Below, piece after piece: positions 11,202-22,155 of a stretch of 22,472 bases of DNA. The notes below the pieces were generated by a model that worked only from the letters and a program-made list of their open reading frames with translations, was not told the origin of the DNA and ran no database searches. Within the stretch, counting starts at the first letter, position 1. Each line of letters begins with the position of its first letter. Location: assembly GCA_000697335.1 (NCBI GenBank), contig JNEM01014045.1, positions 1-22,472 of the forward strand, written 5' to 3'. A program made the translations under genes and the position numbers. Source of the stretch: Conidiobolus incongruus B7586 (Eukaryota > Entomophthoromycota > Entomophthoromycetes > Entomophthorales > Conidiobolaceae).

Positions 11202-13129
11202 CACCATATAAGCAAAGATAATTATCTTTAAGATTTATATTTGAAAAATTGATAGTAATGATTTTATTTATTGAACTATTTTAGGAATTTAATATTTATT
11301 TGAAATCATTTGATAAATTAACATCATGATAATACTTATCATCAGCCCTACAATTTCTATTTATTATTTATTTATAGGTTATTTTAACTTTCTAATGCAT
11401 TTTTCTTATTGAATAATTAAAATGATTAATTTTATGATTTAAAAAATTGAATATTGGACAATTATATAGGATAGGTATAGAAATATCTCACATTTTCATT
11501 TGAAAATAATACTTTGAATATATGACATTGGTTAAAAAGAATGGTATATGAAATATTTATATAGCTATATAATAAATCATATTTTTATTTATATGAATTC
11601 AATCCACTATTAATTATATATCAGCCATGATTATATTTAATTTACACTTTCAACTGAATTAAAAATCGAGCTTCAATAGATCAACATAGATTTATTGAGC
11701 TACAATTTCTACCCTGATTACTATTAATATTCATTCATACCTATAATTTTAAAAATATTGTAAACTTATATAAGGAAAAAATTAAAATAATAATAAAATT
11801 ATATTATTGGAATTTTAATATATTCAATTTTTTGTATCAAAATTGTATATTATTCATTTTTCAATTTATTCAAATTTATTTAAGCTTGAAAAAATATATA
11901 TTGGTAAAGAAGCTTAATATGGAATAAAAATAAAATCAACGAGATTATTTCATATTCTTATTTGAAAACACTTGTTGATCTATCAAATATATTTAATTAT
12001 AATAGTTTCCGAAATGTGGTTGATATTAGGTGCAAATTGGATATTAATGAATTATTAATTGTTTAAATCAATTTATCATATAATTATCATAATGAAAAAT
12101 ACTAATTGATAAAAAATTAAATGCAATTTATATATGTTTATAGTTTCATTTACTGAATGATCATATTATGCATGTATTCTGTAATTTCATATTTGTAAAT
12201 TAAAATCTCCCAAAAATAAAATTTTTGGATTTGAATTTATAATTGATATAAACTACATTTCAATATTCGATAACAAAAATTAATAAAAAGTATAAAAACA
12301 AGTATATTAAAAGATAATATCATAGTTTAAAACCAAATACTGAGAGCATTTTGATTATATTATATATTTATCTGCCAATTTATACACAATCAGTGAAATT
12401 TTTATCAATTACAAAAATCTTAACTGATTTTCAAAAATTTACACTTTATATTATTTTTAACAATTTCAATTATTTTAGAAAGGATTCTGACTCTAATTTG
12501 AAATACTTAAATGCTATAGGGTATATTCAATAGATCTAATTTATCATATTCCAATATTTTGTGTATAATTTCTCAAATTAAATACCCGTGTTTTAACTTT
12601 ATATACTCCAATTTTGGTTGATATGCTATTAAAATACAGCAATCACAGTAATAATAGTATAGCTCAGAAATTCAAAGAAAGACTTAATTGCAAGTATTAA
12701 GATGGAATATTCTTTTGATAAATAAAGTTGTTTTATTTTATATTGAATAATAGTAAACAATACTATATAGTATCGGAACAAATTATATTAATAAGGATAG
12801 TCTTATATTTAAATAAATAATAATAATCAATTGTATTCAGAAAATAATAGTAAATTCAAGAAAGAGAATATGTTTTTATTCTCCAATTTTAAAAAAATAA
12901 AATCATATAAAATTACATTATAATACAAATATTAACATATGAATTCATAACTGATTAAATAATAAACTTGAAACATTATATATAATTAGATTTTTGAGAT
13001 TTAGTCTTTTAATATTATCATATATTGACTTCAAAATATTTACCAAATATATAACTAATTTAATATATAGTTTAATATTTCTGATATTGATTGAAATATA
13101 GAAATTAGTTTTTTATTACCATAAATATA

Positions 13130-14260
13130 AAAACAAGTAATTTTTTAAATTCTAATCTTTCAAATATATTATTAGTTTTGAATAAACAAATATATAAAAA
13201 ATAAATAAAAATTTATATAGTTTTAGATTATATATATAATAACTTTTTTGATTAAAAAATTAAATTTTTAAAATTGATTGTTTAATTAAATTATACTCAA
13301 TCCAAATAATGATCATCAAAAGTTTTTAATATTAATATTAATAAAACTTAGCTATAAACCCTCTAATATGATCTAAAATTTATCAGTAACTTTTAATAAT
13401 AAGGTATTATTTAAATTAACTATTTATTACTAGGTAAATTATATTAAATTAAGAGAGAAATTATTTAGATCTTATTAAAATTTAAAAAATTAACTTTAAT
13501 TATTATTTATTTAATTAAAAAAAATAAAAAATATATTAAAAAATATTTTTTTATTTTAGATTTAAAATTTTAAAATTATATTAGTCTTTTTAGTATTATA
13601 TATATAAAAGTTTAAATTTAAATTAATTAATAAAAATATTATGTAAGTATTTTATAATTTAATTAAAGCTTAAAAAAGCTAAAGGAAATATTATCAAATA
13701 AAACCTAATTAAGTATTACTAAAAACTAAAGCTTTTATAATAAATGATTATAATTGATAAATTTTAAACCTTTATATATGATCTTTTGTTAAAATATAAA
13801 TCAGAATGTTAGTTTAAGCTATATTAACACTTTTTACAAATCTTTTTAAATAAGTATTTTATCTGTCTCTTATACACATCTTATAGGAAAGATAGTTTTT
13901 ATATAAGTATTTAATTAATTTATAAAATATCAAAGTTTAGTTTTTAGTAAAAAAATATCTTTTATATATTAGATGTTTATTAAAAATATAGCAAAAAGTT
14001 ATTAAAAAACTATTAGTTTTATATTATATTATCTTCTTTTTATGTAATATATCAGAATATTTATTTATTTTTAATTACAAAAAATTCCTATTATTCAAAA
14101 TACGAAATAATAATATATAAATATCAAATTATATTATAAGAATATCATTATAAACATTTATCTATATCTTTTAAATATAATAGAAATATTATAATTATAT
14201 ATATATTATTACTATAAAGTTCATTTTCATTTATTTTATTATTAATACTTCAAATAATTT
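13130..14260. repeat. decayed repeat-like segment, CA/TG-poor
   Basis: Compared with the intergenic DNA on both sides, this segment has few CA or TG dinucleotides, while AGCT, CC/GG and CT/AG remnants persist and TA/AA/TT dominate. That pattern is also seen in the Tc1 relic at the right end of the window and fits C-to-T decay of a former repeat. One plus-strand stretch near 13670-13700 reads KLKKAKG and then reaches a stop after a few residues, loosely like the C-terminus of Tc1 transposases, but I found no D, D or E motifs upstream. Family unassigned and boundaries approximate. Confidence 0.35.
13863..13881 (+). other. Tn5 mosaic-end (Nextera) adapter sequence left in the assembly
   Basis: CTGTCTCTTATACACATCT matches the engineered 19-bp hyperactive-Tn5 mosaic end base for base. 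The mosaic end is a synthetic hybrid of the IS50 outer and inner ends, so it is not expected in a natural fungal genome. The remaining Nextera index adapter does not follow; the sequence returns at once to A+T-rich DNA. The most likely origin is an untrimmed transposase-library read, or a mate-pair junction, used in assembly or gap filling. Confidence 0.93.
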
Positions 14261-16200
14261 TAATAGTTTTATATCTTTGCTTTATTATTTAACTATAAAT
14301 CCAGCTAATTTGAGTTTGACAAATTTATCTAAATTAAAATACCCATGAAAGTTCTATATTTAAAATTAATATAAATAATACTGATTTATATATAAAAGAT
14401 GAAATTGCAAAAAACATGATATTTTGAATATCAGTTTATTATTTATAAAATACTAATTATTTAAAATTTAATAATTGACCTAGTGTTTAACTATGTTATA
14501 TTTGGATTTTTAAATTTTCCTTTACTAAATAATTATTATTAATAATTATTATATTTTAAAATTAATCATCCACCCAAGTTTGATAAATAAACCAAGGTTA
14601 TTTCTATTTTAAGATAGCTTTGTCAGTTTATAATTAAATGATACTCTTTGTTAGTATATCACTTATTGAATCAACTATTTAAACCCAGAAATAATAAAAA
14701 TAGAAGAAAAAGATTTTTCTGGATATCTTGCTATAATATCTCAACATTAAGTCTTAAGATATACAGTATTAATTAATAATTTACTAAATCTTATTACAAG
14801 CACTTTTCTAACAACCATCTTAAATTACAAAACTATTATAAAATACAACAGTAATATCTGAAGATATAGATTTATAAAATCAAAAACATTGTTCTTATAT
14901 GTAATATATTAATTAAAATCAACAAATTTTTAATTTCAAATTTAATGTAGTATATCTAGTTCTTTATCATGTATTCTATTATAAAATTGTTTTATGCCAC
15001 CTAATCATTCTTGGGTTTGTTAACAATTTTTACACCAGTTGTTGATATATCAAAATCAACTATGAATTGTATTAACTTTGATATAGAATATAAACTTATC
15101 ATCCATATAAGTAATTATATTGGCATCAATGTCCATTGAAACAATTTACATATTTTGAATGATTGGTCTGTTTAGTAAACGTTGTAAAAGGTAATCTCTG
15201 TTCAAAATAGGCTGAAAAATGTTAGAATTAGTTTATGCTTATCATAAGTATACTATAAGTTGTCGAATATTAACCAAATTTGAAAAATTGCATATTATTA
15301 ACGGTTTTTTAGAAAAATGAATATATCATAATAATAATAGTATCAAGTTATTCGGATTTAACGATATATATTGAAAATATGTATTATAAAATATTATTAA
15401 TAAGCTAATTTTCAATTTGATATATTTAAATTGATTATCATATATTGTATCAAGATTATTGAAGAAAACAATTAAATGGAATACATATAGAATAAGAAAT
15501 TTTAAATATATAACCCAATTACATATTCACAATATTCTATATTAAACCAAGACATTTATTAAGGTAGGTATAGCTACTTTAAAACAACCAAACTAATTAG
15601 CTTACTTTGTATTTAATCTTTAAAATTTACATTGAAAAAATGAAAAAATTGGTCCGAAATTATAAGACATATGAACATTAACTATTTTATATATCGGATA
15701 TACTAATGTGTGTAATTCATTTATTATTTATTATGGTAAAGCTTTTTAGTATTAAAATTTGCCAATTTTACATCTATTTTATCCAAATGTCACTTATCAA
15801 TTTTTGTTCTATGAATTATTTTTAATAAATCTTTAGGTAATAATATTCCATTCAGTGTTCATAATAGCAATTATAATATATATTAAAGTATGAAAAAGAA
15901 ACCTAATTGTTATAGGTAGATTTGATATATTATTATTAATGTAAATTAGCTAAAAATAATTTATAAACTTGATATTTATTAAAATGTAATTTTGGTAGAT
16001 TAAGTTTAAAAATGTTAAATTTTATCATAATACTTAATATTCCGATAAATTCGGACCCTTGCAGTTAATTTTAAGCGGAAATTGGTAATTTTAATAAGCA
16101 TCATTAATTTCGAAGTATTTTTATTAAAAAGAATCAATTTGCATAAAATAGATAATGATTTTTGCGTGTTTATTCAATGAAGCACATTATAATAACTCGT

Positions 16201-16304
16201 TTAAGATATCTAATATCTTAAAATAATAATTCAAACTTGAATTCAAATCCCGACTATTCTTTAACTAAGAATCATCTAGATCAAGTGTTGTAGTTAAACT
16301 TGAT
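16201..16304. other. cluster of inverted repeats in the desert
   Basis: Several hairpin-forming sequences lie within about 100 bp. A 9-bp perfect stem with a 3-nt loop occupies 16201-16221 (TTAAGATAT, loop CTA, ATATCTTAA). TTCAA-AC-TTGAA follows at 16230-16241. A 6-bp stem ATTCTT/AAGAAT with loop TAACT lies at 16256-16272, and a 7-bp stem ATCAAGT/ACTTGAT with an 11-nt loop at 16280-16304. Whether this is a structured RNA, a repeat end or chance in A+T-rich DNA cannot be told from sequence. Confidence 0.4.
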
Positions 16305-16908
16305 TGTAAAGTTAGGAAACTTATTAATTAATGTGTATAAATTATTTGATATATCAAAAACAATAAGAACCTAAGTAAATTTGTCCAAATATTCTACATT
16401 CTAATTAATTATTATGAATTTATTTATAAAGAATTAATATAATATTTTTTTGTATAATTTAATGTCGATAATATAATATAACTTAATTGATATATCAAAT
16501 TAGTTATCTAGCTGAATGGATCTTTAAAGTTATACTAGTCTGAAAAAATATATTATAGCTTTTAGAATTAAATTCTAATTCATCTTAATCAGTATTAATG
16601 AGTAAATAACTCACTAAATGTTTTAAACATTAAAATAGATTAGAATATTAGTCATAAATAGTTCTCCAATTAACATTTGTCGATCAACTAAAATCTAGAA
16701 CTTATAGTTTAAAATTGATTCAAATTTGATCATTCAATACCTGAAAATAAAAATTATAATATACATTTTAAAAGTATTTATAATAAGAATATATATATAT
16801 ATATAATAAAACATATAATGATTATTTTAATTATTTGATAGATTATTTTCTGTAATATTATATAATGGTATTAAATTGAAACTATTTTCAATTATTCATT
16901 TTTGAAGT

Positions 16909-17016
16909 GGTGAACTGAATCCAAGTTTCACCTAATTAATTATTAAAATAATTTACTCATTTACAAAGTAAAAGGTGGTATCAGATGATAATAGTTCCCC
17001 ATATAATTGAGGGGAA
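16909..17016. other. two GC-containing hairpins, possible structured RNA
   Basis: GGTGAACT at 16909-16916 pairs with AGTTTCACC at 16924-16932 with one bulged base. TTCCCC at 16995-17000 pairs with GGGGAA at 17011-17016 around a 10-nt loop. The CACCT of the first stem could alternatively pair with AGGTG near 16973-16977. Stems this rich in G+C are rare in the surrounding desert. They lie about 550-660 bp upstream of the Zn2Cys6 start codon. A small RNA or a leader element is possible. I could not match them to U5, U6, a TPP riboswitch, a tRNA or a clear C/D snoRNA. Confidence 0.3.
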
Positions 17017-17411
17017 TGAAAAAATATATTGATAATTATCAAATTTAATAATGAGTTTATTATTAATAAAGTATTAAAATAATAAAAATTTGTAAACATG
17101 ATAAATTAATGATTGAAAGTATGAATGCATAGGTTAAAGAAACGAATCAATTGAATAGTTTTGCATTAACCTTTTTAATTCATTACTAAATAAATCCAAA
17201 TGAAATTTTAAAGTGATGAGAATTTCATATATTGTATTAGTGTAATTAAAGTTAAATTAAGAATTCTCTGTGCTATATATTTCCATTACTTTTTTTATCC
17301 TTTTTTATTTTTGATATTAGTTGTTTTTTATAAAATGTGAGTTATTTTTGTACTTTGTATTTGGTAGCTTCATTTTGCCAGTTCAATAGCTTGTTAAACA
17401 GTTTCACTTTG

Positions 17412-17421
17412 TATATAAATA
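17412..17421 (+). promoter_or_regulatory. possible TATA box of the Zn2Cys6 gene
   Basis: TATATAAATA lies about 150 nt upstream of the start codon at 17568, in a T-rich promoter-like stretch. The motif is weakly specific at this base composition. Confidence 0.25.
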
Positions 17422-17567
17422 TGTTTTTATTGTAATTCTTATTGTTGATATATTTGAATTAATTCTTATATTATATTATTTTTATATTCTAACATTAATT
17501 TCAAATTAATATTTTGACTATTATTAACCTAAATATTTAATTCTTAGATATTAATTGTACAATATAA

Positions 17568-19320
17568 ATGGGGTCTAAACGTAAGAATGACATGACAGTT
17601 AGCTTATCAACTTTAGCAAAAGCTATTAATAATGATGAACAAGTTGACATTAGCAAAGTATTAAATAATTCCTGTCAAGAGTGTAGACGGCGTAAGATAA
17701 AATGCGATAGTCAAAAGCCCTCATGTAATTTTTGTACAACAAGGAATATTACTTGTGTATATGCTCTCAACAAAAAGAAACAGATTTTGTCAACCTATTT
17801 AATATCAGATTCCATGACTAAATTCGAAAATAGGATAAAAAATTTAGAAAACTTTAGTTTATTGCTAAATTCTGAATTGCAACAGTCATATAAAAATCAG
17901 GAGGATAGTCCATACGAATCCGCATACTCATATTCCAATTCTAACTTCTATAGCAATCCTCACCCCACGAGTGACAATGTTTTCACACCTGCATCTGTAG
18001 CTAAAGATATTTGCTCACGCTTATTACATAGCGTAGTTTCCAATCAATCGAATCAAGGCTGGCTGGATCATCATAAATCCCTCTTACTCAAACTATGTAA
18101 CGAGTCACCCATTGTCACAAACGCCCTATGTGCATTGACTCTAGCATGCAATTCAGATATACTCGCAACGCATCCAAGATTACAGAATCAGTTTATTCAG
18201 TTGTTCAAAAATAACACCAAATTATATTTAACCACTTCAGGGTATCAAAACCCCAGTTTAGAAACTATCCAATCAACTATGATTTTAGCCACGCTGGAGT
18301 ATATCAAAGGAGATATATTTAAATCCTTAATGTACATATGTAATGCTTTCCAAATATAATATTCATTGTAAAATATTAATTCATATTTGCTTAGGTTCTT
18401 TCCATAGGCTGGCACAAGCGCTCAATATTCACAATCTAGATCTTGAGCCCAATACAGAAGACAATCCTACGACGAGAGCTCACAGAAAAATATGGTGGGA
18501 ATGCTTTTTTGTTGATCGATGTGGTAGCTTCATGGATAATCATCCACCTGAAATGAAATTAGGCACATTTTATGTAGATTTAGCTGATATCTATGGTAGC
18601 AGCTTAAATGTCAAATTGGAGGATTATAATTACGAGTATATGAAATTATTTGCTTCTGATCCAGATCCCGCCATTAGATTATTACCAAGTATGAGAATTA
18701 AGCTATTGGATATGATTCAACGATCACATGAGTTTGCTACCAAATGCTTTAAGCTGGAAGAGAGTCCAGAACTGCAAAAAATGTGCAACAGATTAAAAGA
18801 GGAATTATCCTGGGTTGCTCCTTATACTACCCCGAATATTTTTATTGATAATTCTCAGATTTCAAACACTGAAATGACAGACTTGCAAGCTGCATTTAGT
18901 ATGTACACAAACTGTATTTTTATTTTAACATATTGTCACACAATCTTCAATGGTCCAGTTCCGAGTCCATCCGTGGCATGGTCAGGATATTTAGCAACTG
19001 GATACATTTTAAAATCCATTGAGATAATGAAAGCCAATCCCAACGGAAGATGGTTACCTGCATTCCCCTATTTTTTACTCATATCAGGCTTAGCATGTGC
19101 TCAAAGCTTCTATGCGAATCAAGATATCAATTTGAAAGTATTGTCCAAGAAGCGATTTGAGCAAATTTATGATGATTTGGACAAGTATGTTTTACAAATT
19201 AAAGTTGCTGAGCGCTATTTTAAAGTTCTTGTTCCCGTCCGAAGAAGGATAATGTTTGAATTTTCTAATTTGAAGATTTCACCAACAAGACAAACTTATC
19301 CAACAGATTCATCTGGTTAA
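17568..19320 (+). CDS. Zn2Cys6 (Gal4-type) fungal transcription factor
   Basis: Two exons, 17568-18339 and 18395-19320, joined across a 55-nt intron (GTAATG to CTTAG, TATTAAT branch-like site), give 565 residues. The binuclear zinc cluster has Cys at 36, 39, 46, 53, 56 and 63 with the spacing C-x2-C-x6-C-x6-C-x2-C-x6-C. It lies after a basic N-terminus and is followed by a linker and a short heptad-like helix (TKFENRIKNLENFSLLL) expected to mediate dimerisation. A fungal middle homology region follows. Across the splice junction the protein reads MYICSFHRLAQALNIH, which fits the family pattern MYLGMAIRLAQELGLH and fixes the intron phase. Downstream, HRKIWWECFFVDR matches the conserved RRR(L/I)WW..F..DR motif. 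The product is a nuclear DNA-binding regulator; its targets and inducer cannot be inferred. No metabolic genes flank it. Without splicing, exon 1 ends at a stop inside the intron. Confidence 0.93.
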
Positions 19321-19331
19321 TATTCAAATTG

Positions 19332-19337
19332 AATAAA
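19332..19337 (+). terminator. candidate polyadenylation signal, Zn2Cys6 gene
   Basis: AATAAA begins 12 nt after the stop codon at 19320. Confidence 0.4.
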
Positions 19338-19880
19338 TATTTAATTAGATTATTTCATTCTATAATATATGATTCACAATATATTCTATTATCAAATTAT
19401 CTTTTTCTTTTATCATTTTATCAAAATTTTTGCAACCATTTTCCTATAATTGAGACTTGGCTTTATTTAATACCAAACTGAGTATTTTGTACTACGATAT
19501 TTTATTCAAATAATTAACACTGAAATTTCATTAATTTATCAATCAAGATCAAATTTCGAAATTAAATAAAGTGGATTATAAAGTTAATAATTATATACAA
19601 ACTATCAATGTAATACCATATTATAAAATGAAATTGTCATTGAAAATATACCAATTTTGGCGATTATTTCGATAGTTTACAGATATTAAGAAGAAAATAT
19701 TATATTATTTAAAAGTGAGTTACATTTTATAATAGGTAGTATAAAATATTATACAAATACCTTTTTTTTCAATGATAATTCATTAAAATGATTATTAATA
19801 ATTGATATTAATTTTAATTTTTATATTTACTAAATTTAATTTAATGAATTAATTACTTTGAAATATTTAAATTAAAAAAC

Positions 19881-19910
19881 AATAATAATAATAATAATAA
19901 TAATAATAAT
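19881..19910 (+). repeat. AAT trinucleotide microsatellite, 10 units
   Basis: A perfect (AAT)10 run in intergenic DNA. Confidence 0.95.
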
Positions 19911-20794
19911 TTATTTGTTAATCTATTATTTTAATTCAGCTTATTCAAATATGTTATTTATATATCTTTTTTAATAATATTAAATATAAAAAATTTTTTT
20001 TATTATAATTCGAAGACTTTAATTTTTACAATAATTTTTTTATAAAATAAATTAGGAAATTTGATCAATCATTTTGTTATGATATAAAAAATCAATCATT
20101 TTCAAGAAATTAATACTAATATTTTGAAATATCTATTGTGAATAAAATCTTAGCTTAAAGTAAATATGTTATCAAGTATATAAAATTATACTTATATGAT
20201 TATTTCCAATAATTAGTATAATTATTCTTTAAAATATATTTTTGAAAATTTTATTTTGGATATTATTTTCTTATTAATTATTAATATCACTTATTTTTAT
20301 AGATTATTAATATAAATTTCATCATAATAAGATAAAATTATTATCTTAAGTTTATATATATGATATAGTTTGAAGGAAGATTTAAAGTTAAGTAATAAAT
20401 TAATGATTAGTGACATATAATTTATAATATTAAATAATATCAAATTCAAGTAAGAATTAATAGTAATAATTTTATTATTTATTGACCAGATAATAATAAT
20501 CAATGAAATAATTAATGAAGCAGCTAAATATTAGAGAGGAAAATGATATTAATATATTAATCAAATTAAAATAGTCTTTATAAATTAATGTAAATATAAT
20601 AGTAACAAAATTAATATAATATAGAGAAAGACTTAATATAAAAATAATATGGGTTTTAATATAGTGTCATTAATATTATAGGATGATATAAATATAAACA
20701 AAGTCTAATTAAATATTATAAATAAATAAATCAAATTTAATATATAAGATATATATTAAATAGTGCCATTATATTACAATATTAATATGATATA

Positions 20795-21001
20795 TATTAG
20801 CCTACAAAAGTAAGTTATAAAATTAAAAATATATATATTTCTATTAATATCTTAATTAATACTAATTTAAATAAACTTATATTTAACTATGTAATTAATA
20901 TATTTTTTTTATTTATAATATAAAATATATAGTTAAATTTAATTAATTATTAATTGATATATTAACACTAAAAGTATATTTAAAATGAGTTAAAAATTTG
21001 T
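20795..21001 (+). repeat. left terminal inverted repeat with two direct repeats
   Basis: Aligns to the reverse complement of 22156-22362 over its whole 207 bp. Differences are mostly transitions and a few small shifts. The outer direct-repeat core is at 20806-20825 (AAAAGTAAGTTATAAAATTA) and the inner at 20982-21001 (AAAATGAGTTAAAAATTTGT), 176 bp apart start to start. In IR/DR elements both copies are transposase-binding sites; that role is inferred here. Confidence 0.8.
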
Positions 21002-21024
21002 GGGTTTTAGTATTGATAGAAAAA

Positions 21025-22052
21025 TTAATATCTAATATATCTACCTTTTGCTTTTTTAACTTCTTTAAGTTTATAAGGTATAAAATCAACTAGCTTCTTA
21101 TATTAAACAAGATTAATATTATTCTAAGCTTCTTAAATATACTCCCAAAGTTGATTTAAATTTTTTGCTAAAGGGAAAGCTTTAATTAATTTTTTTAATT
21201 AATCCCAAAAATATTTAATTGGGTTAAAATTAAAAGATTAAGGAGGTTATTTTATAATAGTTATTTTGTTATTTTTAAGCTATTTAATAGTAGAATTTAT
21301 AGTATAACAAGGTGTATTATCTTGTTAGAAAATAATATTTAATTTTTTTAATCTATACTACTCAATAATTTTTTTCAATTTATTGTTTAGAATATTTTAA
21401 TACATTTTAATATTAATTCAACTATTAACTTTATAAAGATACCCTATACCTAAAGATAATATATATCCCTAAATTATAATTAACCTATCATTGTATTTTT
21501 GGGTTATAATAATATAATGGTTATAAAATAATTCTTTATCTTTTTTGAAACATCTAGTTTTTTTATTAAATTTATTAAAATATATTTTTGTTTCATTAAA
21601 TTAAATAATTTTACTCTAGTTAATTTTAGTTTAACTTTAGTATTGATGTTTAAACTCTTACCTAACTTTACAATAAAACTTCTTTAGTTAAAGGTGTTTT
21701 TTTTAAAGTGTAAACAGTATTTATTTTAACATAAAGTATATATAATAGTATTAATACTAACTAATATTCTTATATAGTTTTATAATTCTTATTATATTTC
21801 TATAATAGTATTATATTTACTTATATTAATTAATCTACAAATATACTTTTTATCATGTTTATCTATAATTTTAACACACTTAAGTTTTAGTTTAAGTGTT
21901 TTTTTAACATTATTTTTAATAACCTTAACTATAATAGATTAGCTAACACTAATAATTCTAGCAATCTCACAAGTTGATTTATTTTTATTATGAAGTTAAT
22001 TAATATATAAGTGAACTTTTTTAGAAAAAGATTTAAGTATTATAATATTAAT
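21025..22052 (-). pseudogene. Tc1-type transposase relic, DD34E
   Basis: About 340 codons, the normal Tc1 length. The N-terminal helix-turn-helix is recognisable near 21930-22000 (KSTCEIARIISVS), then a KHDKKYICRL linker near 21850. The catalytic domain stays in one frame from about 21666 to the stop at 21025. Catalytic D1 (21597-21595) is now Asn in FNETK, from SDETK. D2 (21321-21319) survives in QDNTPCYT. E3 (21216-21214) is now Lys in NPIKYFW, from NPIE..W after PP.S.N. There are 91 residues between D1 and D2 and 34 between D2 and E3. The C-terminus ends KEVKKAKGRYIRY, like the family's AKGGYTKY. Trp and Gln codons of the family consensus are often TAA or TAG. There is at least one frame change, or an unrecognised intron, between the helix-turn-helix and the catalytic domain. 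Nearly all identifiable changes are C-to-T or G-to-A. Confidence 0.87.
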
Positions 22053-22155
22053 TTTAAAATATTAGCTTAATAGTTTTATAATATATATAATACAAAAAAA
22101 GAAAAAGAAGATATATATAAGTTTTGTTATTTATACCTTTTTAACTTATAAACTT

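Larger units (their letters stand above)
10440..17567. other. 7.1-kb A+T-rich gene desert
   Basis: No convincing protein gene is visible on either strand. The only open frame of note (12351-12533, +) is Ile/Tyr-rich and looks random. The region contains a TA microsatellite, a segment poor in CA/TG dinucleotides at about 13130-14260 that looks like decayed repeat DNA, a 19-bp library adapter match at 13863, and two groups of hairpins near 16200 and 16910, all listed separately. The first few hundred bases should carry the COX6 promoter and the last few hundred the promoter of the Zn2Cys6 gene. Confidence 0.7.
19321..20794. other. A+T-rich intergenic region before the Tc1 element
   Basis: No gene is visible. 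The short frame at 20297-20503 (-) is Ile/Asn/Leu-rich and looks random. The stretch holds an AAT microsatellite and, from about 20560 on, DNA increasingly similar in composition to the transposon relic. Confidence 0.65.

Noticed and set aside
12351-12533. 60-codon plus-strand frame in the desert
   Set aside because: Random-looking composition, no promoter or domain signal, and length expected by chance.
13851-13912. 9-bp direct repeat TAAGTATTT on both sides of the adapter match, suggesting a Tn5-style target duplication
   Set aside because: Neither copy abuts the 19-mer (gaps of 3 and 22 bp), and such A+T-rich 9-mers recur by chance.
14560-14920. Faint resemblance to the RNase H part of a Ty3/gypsy-type LTR retrotransposon fossil on the plus strand
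   Set aside because: Only scattered residues fit and no terminal repeats, protease or integrase traces were found. If real it is old and broken.
16190-16262. tRNA-like B box (TTCAAATCCCGA) with a weak A-box-like sequence upstream
   Set aside because: The bases flanking the putative T loop do not form a stem and no acceptor stem pairs, so it is not a tRNA gene.
16940-16985. Minus-strand CCTTTTACTTTG resembling U5 snRNA loop I
   Set aside because: The flanking stem and an Sm site in the right place are missing.
17211-17270. GTGATGA resembling a C box of a C/D snoRNA
   Set aside because: No CTGA D box at a suitable distance and no closing terminal stem.
20651-21015. Short near-identical words (TGGGTTTTARTAT) at 20651 and 21001
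   Set aside because: About 15 bp with mismatches in low-complexity DNA; not enough to claim a second element or a duplication.
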